Assembly: GCF_029238675.1 (NCBI RefSeq)
Contig: NZ_JAQWFR010000017.1
Location: 62,001 to 126,000 of the forward strand
Source of the DNA: Oceanicoccus sp.
GTDB lineage: Bacteria; Pseudomonadota; Gammaproteobacteria; Pseudomonadales; Dasaniaceae
Reading direction: 5' to 3'
Length of the DNA stretch: 64,000 bases
The stretch's first letter is position 1; every line of letters starts with the position of its first letter. The position numbers were made by a program, and so were the translations under genes. Below the pieces are notes generated by a model. The model did not search any database. It was given only the letters and a program-made list of their open reading frames with translations, and was not told the DNA's origin. Shown here one piece after another: positions 1 through 8,045 of this stretch.

Positions 1-1
1 T

Positions 2-145
2 GGTGTGGCTGAACCCAGCCAGGCAGATATGCGTATTACTCGTATCCTGGTCGATGCCCTAAAGTTGGTTGATATCAGGGTGCTGGATCATTTTGTGGTT
101 GGCGATGGTGAAGTAGTCTCTTTTGCGGAAAGAGGGCTTATTTGA
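2..145 (+). CDS. radC: RadC-family JAB-domain protein, C-terminal end (5' truncated by window)
   Basis: The window opens inside this gene; 47 codons and a TGA stop are present. The readable residues run [16 protein letters not shown], then [16 protein letters not shown] and SFAERGLI. This is the typical end of RadC proteins, following the JAB metal-binding HxHPSG...D segment; the SQAD aspartate is one of the metal ligands. RadC proteins are MPN/JAB-domain proteins historically linked to DNA repair, and their biochemical role is still unclear. The N-terminal part lies outside the window. The gene lies just upstream of rpmB, as in many gammaproteobacteria. Confidence 0.9.
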   Translation, partial: GVAEPSQADMRITRILVDALKLVDIRVLDHFVVGDGEVVSFAERGLI

Positions 146-176
146 GCCAATTTTTTGCGCTTTTTCCAAGTTTAAG

Positions 177-205
177 TTGCGATCACATAGGTGTTCTGGT
201 ATAAA
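177..205 (+). promoter_or_regulatory. Putative sigma70 promoter of rpmBG
   Basis: TTGCGA (177-182) and TATAAA (200-205) are separated by 17 bp, a good sigma70 match. Start of transcription would be near 212, giving a leader of roughly 90 nt before rpmB. Sequence match only. Confidence 0.55.
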
Positions 206-304
206 GTCGCGCTCCGTTGGGGGAGGTGCTCTCGGATAAGTTGGGCGCCATGCTTTACACCCCACAAACAGTTTTTTATTAATTAGTCTTGGAAGGGACG
301 AATC

Positions 305-541
305 ATGTCCAGAGTATGTCAGGTTACCGGCAAACGCCCAGTAACAGGAAACAATGTTTCCCACGCAAAAAACCGCACGCGTCGTCGTTTTTTGCCCAAC
401 TTACATCGTCATCGTTTTTGGGTAGAAAGTGAAAATCGCTTTGTTTCTCTTCGTGTATCTGCAAAAGGTATGCGTATCATTGATAAAAAGGGTATCGACG
501 TCGTTTTAGCTGACTGTCGTTCTCGTGGCGAGAAGGTATAA
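305..541 (+). CDS. rpmB: 50S ribosomal protein L28
   Basis: The 78-residue product starts [20 protein letters not shown] and has the size and sequence of bacterial L28 (E. coli 78 aa), a late-assembling protein of the large ribosomal subunit. The start is supported by a strong GGAAGGGA ribosome-binding site seven bases upstream. It is the first gene of an rpmB-rpmG pair, 10 nt apart, behind a sigma70-like promoter at 177-205. High basic content and the [14 protein letters not shown] segment are typical. Nothing unusual is visible. Confidence 0.98.
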   Translation: MSRVCQVTGKRPVTGNNVSHAKNRTRRRFLPNLHRHRFWVESENRFVSLRVSAKGMRIIDKKGIDVVLADCRSRGEKV

Positions 542-551
542 GGAGTAGATC

Positions 552-719
552 ATGGCTAAAAGCGCACGCGATAAGATCAAATTGGTTTCTACTGCTGGTA
601 CAGGTCACTTCTACACCACAGACAAAAACAAACGCAACACCCCTGACAAGATGGTATTTAAAAAATACGATCCTGTTGTGCGTAAGCACGTTGAATATAA
701 AGAATCTAAAATCAAGTAA
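552..719 (+). CDS. rpmG: 50S ribosomal protein L33
   Basis: A 55-residue product, [20 protein letters not shown]..., equals L33 in length and sequence (E. coli 55 aa). It is a small protein near the E site of the large ribosomal subunit. Zinc-binding cysteines of the C+ L33 form are absent, so this is the zinc-independent type. An AAGGAG site ends nine bases before ATG. It is co-transcribed with rpmB and closed by a rho-independent terminator at 740-764. Confidence 0.97.
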   Translation: MAKSARDKIKLVSTAGTGHFYTTDKNKRNTPDKMVFKKYDPVVRKHVEYKESKIK

Positions 720-739
720 TTGATGGCAGGTTCTAAAAT

Positions 740-764
740 AGCCCGACTTAGTTCGGGCTTTTTT
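740..764 (+). terminator. Rho-independent terminator after rpmG
   Basis: AGCCCGA (740-746) pairs with TCGGGCT (753-759) around a six-base loop, followed by a T run to 764. It ends the rpmBG transcript. Confidence 0.88.
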
Positions 765-778
765 GTGCCCATAGTATT

Positions 779-837
779 GTCATTCCCGCGAAGGCGGGAT
801 CCCAGAGACACTAGACTCCCGCGTTCGCGGGAATGAC
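779..837. repeat. Dispersed palindromic repeat, short form (copy 1)
   Basis: The element begins GTCATTCCCGCG and ends CGCGGGAATGAC, so its ends are inverted repeats. Each arm holds an inner GCGAAGGCGGGA-type hairpin. Related copies are at 7559, 24739 and 43459. Its right end lies 10 bp before the mutM start codon, so it must be transcribed or flank the mutM promoter. Confidence 0.85.
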
Positions 838-847
838 GGTTAGGTCC

Positions 848-1663
848 ATGCCTGAATTACCCGAAGTAGAAACCACTCGACGAGGTATAGAGCCTCATCT
901 TCAAGGGCGCACTATCAAGAAGCTGGTAGTGCGCCAGCCCAGCCTACGCTGGCCGGTACCGGATAACTTGCCCCGCCTGATGAAAGGTAAAGTTATTCAA
1001 TCCGTTGAGCGGCGGGCAAAATATATCCTGCTTAAATTATCCAACGGTAGCGCTATTCTCCATCTGGGTATGTCAGGCAGTTTACGAATTATCGAAGCCG
1101 ATGAGCCTCCTATGGCTCATGATCATGTCGATATGATGCTGGATAGTGGCCAGGCTTTGCGCTTTACCGACCCGCGCCGTTTTGGCTGCCTGCTATGGCA
1201 GGGGGTTAAAGAAGACACCCATAAATTGCTAGCATCCCTGGGCCCTGAGCCGCTATCGGACCAATTTGACGGCGAACGTTTGTTTCAGTTATCTCGCGGG
1301 CGCAAATCAGCGGTTAAGACCTTTATTATGGATAATAAAAATGTGGTCGGCGTAGGGAATATTTATGCCAACGAGGCCTTATTTGCCGCCGGTATCAGGC
1401 CAGACCGTGCGGCGGGCAAAATATCCAAACAGCGCTATTTGCTCCTGGCCGATGAAATTAAGATAGTTTTAGCCAAAGCTATAGAGCAGGGCGGCACCAC
1501 CCTGCGGGACTTTGTTGGAGGTGATGGCAAGCCGGGTTATTTTAAGCAGCAGCTTAAAGTTTATGGCCGAGGTGAGGAGCTCTGCCTGGTTTGTAAGGGG
1601 GAGTTAACCGAAATTCGCCTTGGCCAGCGCAGTACGGTTTATTGTCGTCGCTGCCAGCGCTAA
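848..1663 (+). CDS. mutM: Formamidopyrimidine-DNA glycosylase (Fpg/MutM)
   Basis: This is a bifunctional base-excision glycosylase and AP lyase that removes 8-oxoguanine and formamidopyrimidines. The start is placed at 848 because the enzyme must begin MPELPEVE: after Met removal Pro is the catalytic N-terminal nucleophile and the following Glu the acid/base. A longer reading frame upstream (from 833) would bury this residue. The product is 271 aa (E. coli 269). The lysine in the RRAKYILL segment and the C-terminal C-x2-C-x16-C-x2-C zinc finger (CLVC...CRRC) are intact. The gene sits 10 bp after a palindromic repeat, and no clear promoter is visible in that gap. Confidence 0.97.
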   Translation: MPELPEVETTRRGIEPHLQGRTIKKLVVRQPSLRWPVPDNLPRLMKGKVIQSVERRAKYILLKLSNGSAILHLGMSGSLRIIEADEPPMAHDHVDMMLDSGQALRFTDPRRFGCLLWQGVKEDTHKLLASLGPEPLSDQFDGERLFQLSRGRKSAVKTFIMDNKNVVGVGNIYANEALFAAGIRPDRAAGKISKQRYLLLADEIKIVLAKAIEQGGTTLRDFVGGDGKPGYFKQQLKVYGRGEELCLVCKGELTEIRLGQRSTVYCRRCQR

Positions 1664-1831
1664 AGCCTGGCCGTGTGCAAATTCACAGATTAGGGAGTTT
1701 TTTCGTTGCTGTTCGGGACGAAACTGGGATTTAAGTCTATGATTACTTGCAATATGGGTGTAACTGATTATCCCCAATAGAGTTTTGGTTATATCAAGAA
1801 GGCTTTAGAGAGATTTACGGAGAGAAAGAGC

Positions 1832-2182
1832 ATGTGGAAAATGATGCAAAAAGTGGCTGACAAACTGACTCGCGCTGGCTTAGTGCTTAGCATGGCAATG
1901 GTATTGTTATTCCCCCAGCTGGGTTATACCCAGGCGGTAGAAGAAGAGCCGTCAGCACTGGCCATGGCTGGAGATTTAGTGATTGCCAGACCATTATTAC
2001 TAGTTGCCACGGTTGTTGGTACCGCCTTTTATGTTGTTAGCCTGCCGTTCTCATTGGCTGGCGGTAATGCCATTGAAGCTGGAGAAACACTGGTCGTTGG
2101 CCCCGCCAAATCAACTTTTGTACGCTGTCTGGGCTGTACCCGTTCGGGTTACAAGAAAGACGTCGTTGCTTACGAAGACTAA
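1832..2182 (+). CDS. Small secreted/membrane-associated protein, unknown function
   Basis: The 116-residue product has a basic N-terminus and a hydrophobic stretch (about residues 16-33) that looks like a signal peptide ending near TQA. A second hydrophobic stretch (about 46-78, [31 protein letters not shown]) follows, and the tail contains the motif [12 protein letters not shown]. Two close cysteines in that motif could bind a metal or form a disulphide. A GGAGAG site precedes ATG and a strong hairpin terminator follows, so it is probably a single-gene unit. I recognise the general type, short proteins with an RCLGCT tail in gammaproteobacteria, but know no function. Confidence 0.75.
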   Translation: MWKMMQKVADKLTRAGLVLSMAMVLLFPQLGYTQAVEEEPSALAMAGDLVIARPLLLVATVVGTAFYVVSLPFSLAGGNAIEAGETLVVGPAKSTFVRCLGCTRSGYKKDVVAYED

Positions 2183-2192
2183 TTTCAGTTCA

Positions 2193-2231
2193 AAAAAAAC
2201 GGCCTATTGGGTAACCAGTAGGTCGTTTTTT
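2193..2231. terminator. Bidirectional rho-independent terminator
   Basis: ACGGCCTATTGG (2199-2210) pairs with CCAGTAGGTCGT (2215-2226) around a GTAA loop. An A run lies on the left and a T run on the right. It can stop the gene at 1832 on the plus strand and the converging ferredoxin operon on the minus strand. Confidence 0.88.
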
Positions 2232-2256
2232 ATTGTCTGTCGTTTTATCCTGCAGT

Positions 2257-2517
<261 letters not shown>

Positions 2518-2997
2518 TTAGGCGTTAAAGCGGTCGTTGAATGCAGCGTTGACCACCGCAGGGACAAACTCTGAGACATCGCCGTCCATAGAGGCTATTT
2601 CACGCACCAGCGAGGAGGAGATACAGGCTAAACCGGGGGAAGGTGTGAGGAAAATGGTCTCAAAGCCAGCCTGCATAGCACGATTCATATCAGCCATCTG
2701 CATTTCATACTCAAAGTCCTTCATGGAGCGCACGCCACGCAGAACAGTAGTACTGCCCTTGCTGGCGGCGAAATTGACCAGCAGATCACTAAAGCCACAG
2801 ACTTCAATATTATCTAAGTGCGAGAGCGCTTGTTCGCATAGCTCGATGCGCTGGCCCAGCGCAAACATCGGCTGTTTTTTCTCGCTATAGGCAATCCCAA
2901 GTACCACCTTATCAAACAGCTTGGCGGCTCTTTCTACCAAATCGATATGGCCGTTGGTAATGGGGTTAAAGGTGCCGGGATAAATCACGGTTGTCAT
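2518..2997 (-). CDS. coaD: Phosphopantetheine adenylyltransferase
   Basis: CoaD transfers AMP from ATP to 4'-phosphopantetheine, the fourth and penultimate step of coenzyme A synthesis. The 159-aa product (E. coli 159) has the nucleotidyltransferase TNGH motif near residue 15 (GTFNPITNGHIDLVERA) and the ISSSLVREIA motif near the C-terminus that binds ATP. It is followed by the ferredoxin gene and lies downstream of rsmD on the same strand, 34 bp away. The rsmD-coaD pairing is a common bacterial arrangement. Confidence 0.97.
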   Translation of the reverse strand: MTTVIYPGTFNPITNGHIDLVERAAKLFDKVVLGIAYSEKKQPMFALGQRIELCEQALSHLDNIEVCGFSDLLVNFAASKGSTTVLRGVRSMKDFEYEMQMADMNRAMQAGFETIFLTPSPGLACISSSLVREIASMDGDVSEFVPAVVNAAFNDRFNA

Positions 2998-3031
2998 GTG
3001 GCTATCTCAATAATCGCTTAATGTGGTGCGA

Positions 3032-3631
3032 TTATACCTGTCTGGGTAATTTATATAAGCGGTAGCAGACCTGGCCGGCGGTTTTCTCCCGATGCAGCTG
3101 CCATTGGGGGGGTAGCTCAGGCAGGGCCTCTTCCTTGCCCATTTCCAGATAAAGCCAGCCGCCGGGCTTAAGCATGGCCTGTTGATCGATCAGCTGAATG
3201 CAGATTTGGGCCAAATCCTGATGGAAAGGAGGATCCAGAAAGATAATGTCATAGGTCTTGTCGGTGTTTTGTCGCAACCAGTCAGCGGCGCTAGCCTGCG
3301 TTACCTGTCCATTGCTGGCCTTGAGCAATTGCAGGTTTTCCCGCAATAGATTAGTTGCCGACCGGGCATTATCAATCAGGTCAACCAGGCTGGCCCCCCG
3401 TGATAGCGCTTCAAGCCCCAGTGCACCGCTGCCAGCAAAAAGGTCGAGACATTGGGCATCATGAATATCTACCGCTAGCCAGTTAAAGACTGTTTCGCGG
3501 ACTCGATCCGTGGTTGGGCGCAGCCCGTCAATGGAGGGGAAGCTAAGTTTTCGGCCACGCCATTGGCCCCCAATAATCCGCAGTTGATTAGAGGGTGAAT
3601 TGCACGATCGCCTGGTCTTTGCTCTGCTCAT
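3032..3631 (-). CDS. rsmD: 16S rRNA (guanine966-N2)-methyltransferase
   Basis: RsmD methylates G966 of 16S rRNA using S-adenosylmethionine. I set the start at 3631 (MSRAKTRR..., 199 aa; E. coli 198). The longer open frame upstream of it runs through the ftsY start region in antisense and has no family similarity. SAM-binding (LDLFAGSGALGLEALSRGA) and catalytic (DIIFLDPPF) motifs are intact. It is divergent from ftsY, with a 112-bp gap, as in E. coli and Pseudomonas. Confidence 0.95.
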   Translation of the reverse strand: MSRAKTRRSCNSPSNQLRIIGGQWRGRKLSFPSIDGLRPTTDRVRETVFNWLAVDIHDAQCLDLFAGSGALGLEALSRGASLVDLIDNARSATNLLRENLQLLKASNGQVTQASAADWLRQNTDKTYDIIFLDPPFHQDLAQICIQLIDQQAMLKPGGWLYLEMGKEEALPELPPQWQLHREKTAGQVCYRLYKLPRQV

Positions 3632-3743
3632 TGCTTGCTTGTGTTTTTGGTGGTGGTGATTCAGTAATTGAGGCTCCGTTTCAAGCCTCAAGAATGGTAG
3701 GATAGCACCCCTGTTAGAAGAGTGATGAGTAATTATAAAATCC

Positions 3744-4799
3744 ATGAAGTTTTTTGATCGTTTTAAATCCAGGCCTGAAGCCGATGCTGATAACAAACGC
3801 GAGAGCGAAGAGCTCCCCGTTGTTGGTGAAACCAGACAAGAGGCTGAGCTAGAAGCACCAGCCGAGGAAACCCAGTCCGGCTTTTTCTCTCGCCTTAAAA
3901 AAGGCCTTAAGCGAACCAGCAGCAGTTTTTCCAGTGGCATGGGTGCCATCTTTCTGGGTAAAAAAGAAATTGATGATGAGCTGCTGGAAGATCTTGAGAC
4001 TCAATTACTGGTAGCTGATGTTGGCATTGAAGCCACCCAGTCCATTATGGATAACCTTGCCAGACAAGTTTCCCGTAAAGAGTTATTTGATTCCGATGCA
4101 CTTTACCAGTCATTGCAAAAAGAATTGGCGGCGCTGCTAAAACCCTCGGTAAAATCACTGGTTATCGATACCAGCAAAAAACCTTATGTAATTTTAATGG
4201 TTGGTGTAAATGGTGTTGGTAAAACCACCACCATTGGTAAATTAACCAAACGTTTCCAGGCCGAAGGCAAAAGCGTTATGTTAGCGGCTGGCGATACCTT
4301 CCGTGCAGCCGCTGTTGAACAATTACAGGTTTGGGGTGAACGTAACGATGTCCCCGTTGTAGCCCAGCATACCGGTGCCGATAGTGCCTCAGTAATTTTT
4401 GATGCAGTACAGGCAGCGCAATCGCGCAATGTGGATGTACTGATTGCCGATACCGCCGGCCGCCTGCACAATAAAGACAACTTAATGGAAGAATTAAAGA
4501 AGGTTGTTAGAGTTATGGGCAAGCTTGATGATACCGCTCCCCATGAAGTGATGCTGGTATTAGATGCCGGTACAGGACAAAATGCCCTGTCACAGGCAAA
4601 AAGTTTCCAGCAAGTAGTTGGTGTTACCGGTTTAACCTTGACCAAGCTGGATGGTACTGCCAAAGGCGGAATTATTTTTGCCATTAGTAAACAGCTGGGT
4701 CTGCCGATACGTTTTATTGGTGTTGGTGAACAGGTTGATGACCTTCGACCCTTTATCGCGGAAGAATTTGTTGAAGCCTTATTCGATGTAGAAGAATAA
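3744..4799 (+). CDS. ftsY: Signal recognition particle receptor FtsY
   Basis: FtsY is the membrane-associated GTPase that docks the Ffh-4.5S RNA-ribosome complex for co-translational insertion of membrane proteins. The 351-aa product has an acidic N-terminal A region (about 1-60), then the N and G domains. Visible GTPase motifs are GVNGVGKTTTIGKL (G1), DTFRAAA, DTAGRL and TKLDG. The acidic region is much shorter than in E. coli (497 aa) and like that of pseudomonads. It heads the conserved ftsY-ftsE-ftsX-rpoH block. Confidence 0.97.
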   Translation: MKFFDRFKSRPEADADNKRESEELPVVGETRQEAELEAPAEETQSGFFSRLKKGLKRTSSSFSSGMGAIFLGKKEIDDELLEDLETQLLVADVGIEATQSIMDNLARQVSRKELFDSDALYQSLQKELAALLKPSVKSLVIDTSKKPYVILMVGVNGVGKTTTIGKLTKRFQAEGKSVMLAAGDTFRAAAVEQLQVWGERNDVPVVAQHTGADSASVIFDAVQAAQSRNVDVLIADTAGRLHNKDNLMEELKKVVRVMGKLDDTAPHEVMLVLDAGTGQNALSQAKSFQQVVGVTGLTLTKLDGTAKGGIIFAISKQLGLPIRFIGVGEQVDDLRPFIAEEFVEALFDVEE

Positions 4800-4837
4800 A
4801 AATATTTAATCCATTCATTAATTGTTGCGAAGCCTGA

Positions 4838-5509
4838 ATGATACAGTTCGACCAAGTCAGCAAGCGTTACCCCGGCGGCCATGAAGCGCTCAAATCGGTG
4901 AGCTTTACCATTGAGCCTAATGAAATGGTTTTTTTAACGGGCCATAGTGGCGCGGGTAAAAGTACCTTGCTTAAATTGATGATGGTGATGGAGCGACCTA
5001 CCCAAGGGCAAGTGTTAGTTGATGGGCAAAATCTTCGCGGCTTGCCTGCCCGAAAAATTCCCGCACTGCGACGTGATATTGGTGTGGTGTTCCAAAACCA
5101 TCAACTATTATTTGATCGCACCGTCTTCGATAATATTGCGCTACCGTTAGTCATTGCCGGTTACCAACCAAGGGAAGTAGGGCGCCGAGTGCGCGCCGCC
5201 TTGGATAAAGTGGGTCTGCTAAGTAAAGAAAAACAAATGCCCGTCACCTTGTCGGGTGGTGAGCAACAGCGTGTGGGTATTGCCCGGGCGGTGGTTAACA
5301 AACCCAAAATCCTACTGGCGGATGAGCCCACTGGTAACCTTGACCCGGAACTGTCCGCTGAAATTATGCATCTGTTTGAACAGTTCAATCAGGTGGGTGT
5401 CACCGTCTTAATTGCCAGCCACGATTTAAGCCTGATTGCCCGTTTGCCTTATCGCATGATGACCCTGCGCCAGGGTGAGATAGTCACTACCCCTGGGAGT
5501 GTTGCTTGA
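4838..5509 (+). CDS. ftsE: Cell division ATP-binding protein FtsE
   Basis: FtsE is the ATPase of the FtsEX complex, which couples the divisome at the inner membrane to activation of septal peptidoglycan hydrolases via EnvC-type partners. The 223-aa ABC protein has Walker A (GHSGAGKST), the signature LSGGEQQR, Walker B (ILLADEPTGNLD) and the switch histidine (IASHD). The start follows the ftsY stop by 38 nt. The stop overlaps or abuts the ftsX start, implying translational coupling. Confidence 0.96.
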   Translation: MIQFDQVSKRYPGGHEALKSVSFTIEPNEMVFLTGHSGAGKSTLLKLMMVMERPTQGQVLVDGQNLRGLPARKIPALRRDIGVVFQNHQLLFDRTVFDNIALPLVIAGYQPREVGRRVRAALDKVGLLSKEKQMPVTLSGGEQQRVGIARAVVNKPKILLADEPTGNLDPELSAEIMHLFEQFNQVGVTVLIASHDLSLIARLPYRMMTLRQGEIVTTPGSVA

Positions 5510-6498
5510 ATATGTCGAACAAGAGCACCGTTCGCCGAGATAGCAAAGGCGCTAGCCAAAGTCGCACAAGTATCGGCGATAAAATGAATAGCTATCTGGC
5601 CCACCATAAGTTGGTAGCCCGCGATAGTTTCATGCGCCTGATTGACACTTTGATTCCTAGCATTATGACTTGGCTGGTGATTGGTATTGCCCTGGCTTTG
5701 CCCTCTGGTTTATTTGTCGCCTTGGAAAATGCTGAGTCTGTCAGCCGAGGTTGGGATGGTGCGGCGCAAATATCCCTATTCGTCAATAAAGTTGTATCTG
5801 AAAAAGATAGCCGGAAATTGGCTAGAAAGCTGCGACTTAGGCAGGATATTGCCGAAGTTGACTACATTTCCCGCACTCAGGCGCTGGAAGAGTTCCAGGC
5901 ATTATCCGGCTATGGTGATGTGTTAGAGCATCTGGACAAAAACCCATTGCCCGCCGTTATTGTCGTTAGGCCGGTTGAACAAGAGATTTCAGCGGCGGCA
6001 ACTGAGGCGCTTTATAAAGAATTAAAGGCATTACCCCAAATTGAGCAGGCTATTATCGATTTAGAGTGGGTTCAGCGTCTCTATAGCATGATGGAGCTGG
6101 GCAAGCGTATGACGCTGGCGCTGGCGGCATTGCTGGCCTTGGGGGTGTTACTGGTGATTGGCAATACCATCAGGCTGGCGATTGAAAGCCGCCGGGATGA
6201 GATTGTGATTGTAAAACTGGTGGGCGCTACCAACGCCTTTGTGCGCCGGCCCTTCCTGTATACCGGCCTTTGGTATGGTTTGGGCGGTGGTATGATGTCC
6301 TGGCTGTTGGTTTCCATTAGCCTGTTCTGGCTCAGCGGCCCTGTCGCCGAACTTTCAGGCCTCTATCAAAGCCAATTTGTCCTCCAGGGCTTGGGCTTTG
6401 GCCAAACCCTGCTGCTATGGCTGGCCTCCGGTTTGCTGGGTCTGGCGGGAGCCTGGCTAGCAGTCAGTCGCCATCTGGGCTCAATAGAACCTCGCTAG
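5506..6498 (+). CDS. ftsX: Cell division protein FtsX
   Basis: FtsX is the four-transmembrane partner of FtsE. The sequence shows a hydrophilic N-terminus (about 1-50), one membrane segment (about 54-76), a periplasmic domain, then three membrane segments in the C-terminal half (about 200-325). The start is uncertain. TTG at 5506 has a GGGAG site at proper spacing and overlaps the ftsE stop; ATG at 5512 would be 12 nt from that site. Length (about 330 aa) suits the family (E. coli 352). Confidence 0.94.
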   Translation: MNMSNKSTVRRDSKGASQSRTSIGDKMNSYLAHHKLVARDSFMRLIDTLIPSIMTWLVIGIALALPSGLFVALENAESVSRGWDGAAQISLFVNKVVSEKDSRKLARKLRLRQDIAEVDYISRTQALEEFQALSGYGDVLEHLDKNPLPAVIVVRPVEQEISAAATEALYKELKALPQIEQAIIDLEWVQRLYSMMELGKRMTLALAALLALGVLLVIGNTIRLAIESRRDEIVIVKLVGATNAFVRRPFLYTGLWYGLGGGMMSWLLVSISLFWLSGPVAELSGLYQSQFVLQGLGFGQTLLLWLASGLLGLAGAWLAVSRHLGSIEPR

Positions 6499-6505
6499 GC
6501 GCCCC

Positions 6506-6533
6506 CTTGATATAGCTCAAATAAGCACCATAT
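6506..6533 (+). promoter_or_regulatory. Putative sigma32-type promoter upstream of rpoH
   Basis: CTTGATA (6506-6512) and CACCATAT (6526-6533) are separated by 13 bp. The heat-shock consensus is CTTGAAA-N13/14-CCCCATNT, so the -10-like box matches 7 of 8 and the -35 box 6 of 7, with extra C residues before the -35 as in strong sigma32 promoters. It starts 8 bp after the ftsX stop. If active, RpoH would stimulate its own synthesis. Sequence match only. Confidence 0.5.
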
Positions 6534-6583
6534 TGGGCTATTCAAACGCTATTAAAAGCGTCTATAGGTGAACTTTTAAGTGA

Positions 6584-6610
6584 TTAGCACTCTAACGGAA
6601 TGAGTGCTAA
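6584..6610. promoter_or_regulatory. CIRCE operator (HrcA binding site) upstream of rpoH
   Basis: TTAGCACTC (6584-6592), a 9-bp spacer, and GAGTGCTAA (6602-6610) make a perfect match to the CIRCE consensus TTAGCACTC-N9-GAGTGCTAA. It ends 30 bp before the rpoH ATG, so HrcA bound here could block transcription or early elongation into rpoH. A weak sigma70-like pair (TTCAAA 6541, TATAGG 6563) lies just upstream. hrcA is not in the window. Confidence 0.88.
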
Positions 6611-6640
6611 AATTGCCGCCGATTAATTGGAGATAGCGTT

Positions 6641-7489
6641 ATGAGTACCGCACTGCAGACTGTCAACTTAGTACCCGGGAGTAACCTCACGGCGTATATG
6701 CAGACTGTGAATAACTTCCCGATCCTGACCGTCGAGCGTGAGCGCGAGTTAGGTGAAGAGCTGTATTACCACGAAAATTTAGAAGCTGCCCGTGAGCTGG
6801 TTATGTCTCACCTGCGCTTTGTTGTGCATATCGCCAAATCTTACAAAGGCTACGGCCTGCCACTGGCGGATTTAATCCAGGAAGGCAATGTTGGCTTAAT
6901 GAAGGCGGTTAAGCGTTTTAACCCCGAGAAGGGTGTTCGCCTGGTCTCTTTTGCTGTGCATTGGGTTAAAGCTGAAATGCACGAGTTTATTTTGCGTAAC
7001 TGGCGCATTGTTAAAGTGGCTACCACCAAAGCCCAGCGTAAATTATTTTTTAACCTTCGCGGCGCCAAGAAAAAGCTGGCCTGGTTAAATAATGCTGAAG
7101 CCAATGCAGTAGCTGATGATCTTGGCGTTGATGTTAAAGAAGTCCGCCGTATGGAAAGTCGCTTAACTGCCTCTGACCTCGGTTTTGATGCCGGTGCCGA
7201 TGATGAAGATGATGGTGTTGTTGCCCCAGCACATTATCTGGAAGATAACACCGCCAATCCCGCGGTTTTGTTGGAAGATGCTGACTGGGAAAGCAATAGC
7301 AACCAGCACTTGCAAGTAGCTTTGGAACAATTGGATGAACGTAGTCGTGATATTTTACAGGCCCGTTGGTTAAGTGAAAAAAAGCCAACGCTACATGAAA
7401 TGGCTGATAAATACGGTGTTTCCGCTGAGCGTATTCGTCAGTTGGAAAAAAACGCAATGAAGAAAGTCAGGGCGACCATGGAAGCCTAA
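6641..7489 (+). CDS. rpoH: RNA polymerase sigma-32 (heat-shock) factor
   Basis: RpoH directs RNA polymerase to heat-shock promoters. The 282-aa product (E. coli 284) has sigma region 2 (about 50-120, [17 protein letters not shown]), the RpoH-specific box QRKLFFNLR at 132-140, and region 4 (about 225-280) with a helix-turn-helix ending [13 protein letters not shown]. The ATG is preceded by GGAG at 6629-6632. A sigma32-like promoter (6506-6533) and a perfect CIRCE operator (6584-6610) lie upstream. A terminator follows at 7511. Confidence 0.98.
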   Translation: MSTALQTVNLVPGSNLTAYMQTVNNFPILTVERERELGEELYYHENLEAARELVMSHLRFVVHIAKSYKGYGLPLADLIQEGNVGLMKAVKRFNPEKGVRLVSFAVHWVKAEMHEFILRNWRIVKVATTKAQRKLFFNLRGAKKKLAWLNNAEANAVADDLGVDVKEVRRMESRLTASDLGFDAGADDEDDGVVAPAHYLEDNTANPAVLLEDADWESNSNQHLQVALEQLDERSRDILQARWLSEKKPTLHEMADKYGVSAERIRQLEKNAMKKVRATMEA

Positions 7490-7510
7490 TGGTTTTCAGC
7501 CCTCGCCAGA

Positions 7511-7536
7511 AAAACCGCCGTCAGGCGGTTTTTTTA
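7511..7536 (+). terminator. Rho-independent terminator after rpoH
   Basis: AAAACCGCC (7511-7519) pairs with GGCGGTTTT (7524-7532) around GTCA, followed by more T residues. It closes the ftsYEX-rpoH block. Confidence 0.92.
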
Positions 7537-7558
7537 TAAGCGGCTACTCCCCTCCCTC

Positions 7559-7616
7559 GTCATTCCCGCGAAGGCGGGAATCCAGCACTGTAGATTTCCG
7601 CCTTCGCGGGAATGAC
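7559..7616. repeat. Dispersed palindromic repeat, short form (copy 2)
   Basis: Ends are GTCATTCCCGCG and CGCGGGAATGAC. The left arm is identical to copies 3 and 4 through GGCGGGAATCCAG. The centre (CACTGTAGATTTCC) resembles material from the middle of the long copies in inverse order, so this looks like a deletion form of the 101-bp element. It lies between the rpoH terminator and the DUF423 gene. Confidence 0.85.
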
Positions 7617-7640
7617 AGATTAACAGCAGCAGAAAAACAT

Positions 7641-8021
7641 ATGGCAAAAACATTATTAATCATCGCAGCTATTAGTGGTTTGCTGGCTGTAGCTATCGGT
7701 GCCTTTGGTGCTCATGGGCTCAAGGGGCGAGTCACCACAGATCTAATGGCCGTTTACCAAACCGGCGTGCAATATCATTTTTATCATACATTAGCTTTAT
7801 TGTTAGTGGGTATTTTAATGCTGCAATTCCCCGAGGTGTCACTGTTAACCTGGACCGGTTGGCTCTTTATTGCCGGTATAATTATTTTTTCCGGCAGCCT
7901 CTATGTAATGGCATTAACGGGTATCAAATGGCTAGGTGCTATAACACCGATAGGCGGTGTGGCGTTTATCGCTGGATGGTTAACCATGGCCATAGCGGTT
8001 TATAAGCATATTGGCGAATAG
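7641..8021 (+). CDS. DUF423 family inner-membrane protein (YgdD-like)
   Basis: The 126-aa protein begins [29 protein letters not shown], the hallmark of DUF423/YgdD proteins. It has four predicted membrane segments (about 5-24, 45-62, 70-90, 97-118). The conserved GAFGAHGL motif and a [19 protein letters not shown] segment are intact. The function of the family is not established. It is followed by trmB 24 bp downstream and may share its transcript. Confidence 0.92.
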   Translation: MAKTLLIIAAISGLLAVAIGAFGAHGLKGRVTTDLMAVYQTGVQYHFYHTLALLLVGILMLQFPEVSLLTWTGWLFIAGIIIFSGSLYVMALTGIKWLGAITPIGGVAFIAGWLTMAIAVYKHIGE

Positions 8022-8045
8022 AAATAAGTAGGTAAGCAAACGTAC

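Noticed and set aside
4184-4882. 232-codon frame antisense to ftsY
   Set aside because: Lies entirely opposite the conserved ftsY GTPase domain; Ser/Thr/Pro-rich shadow of coding sequence.
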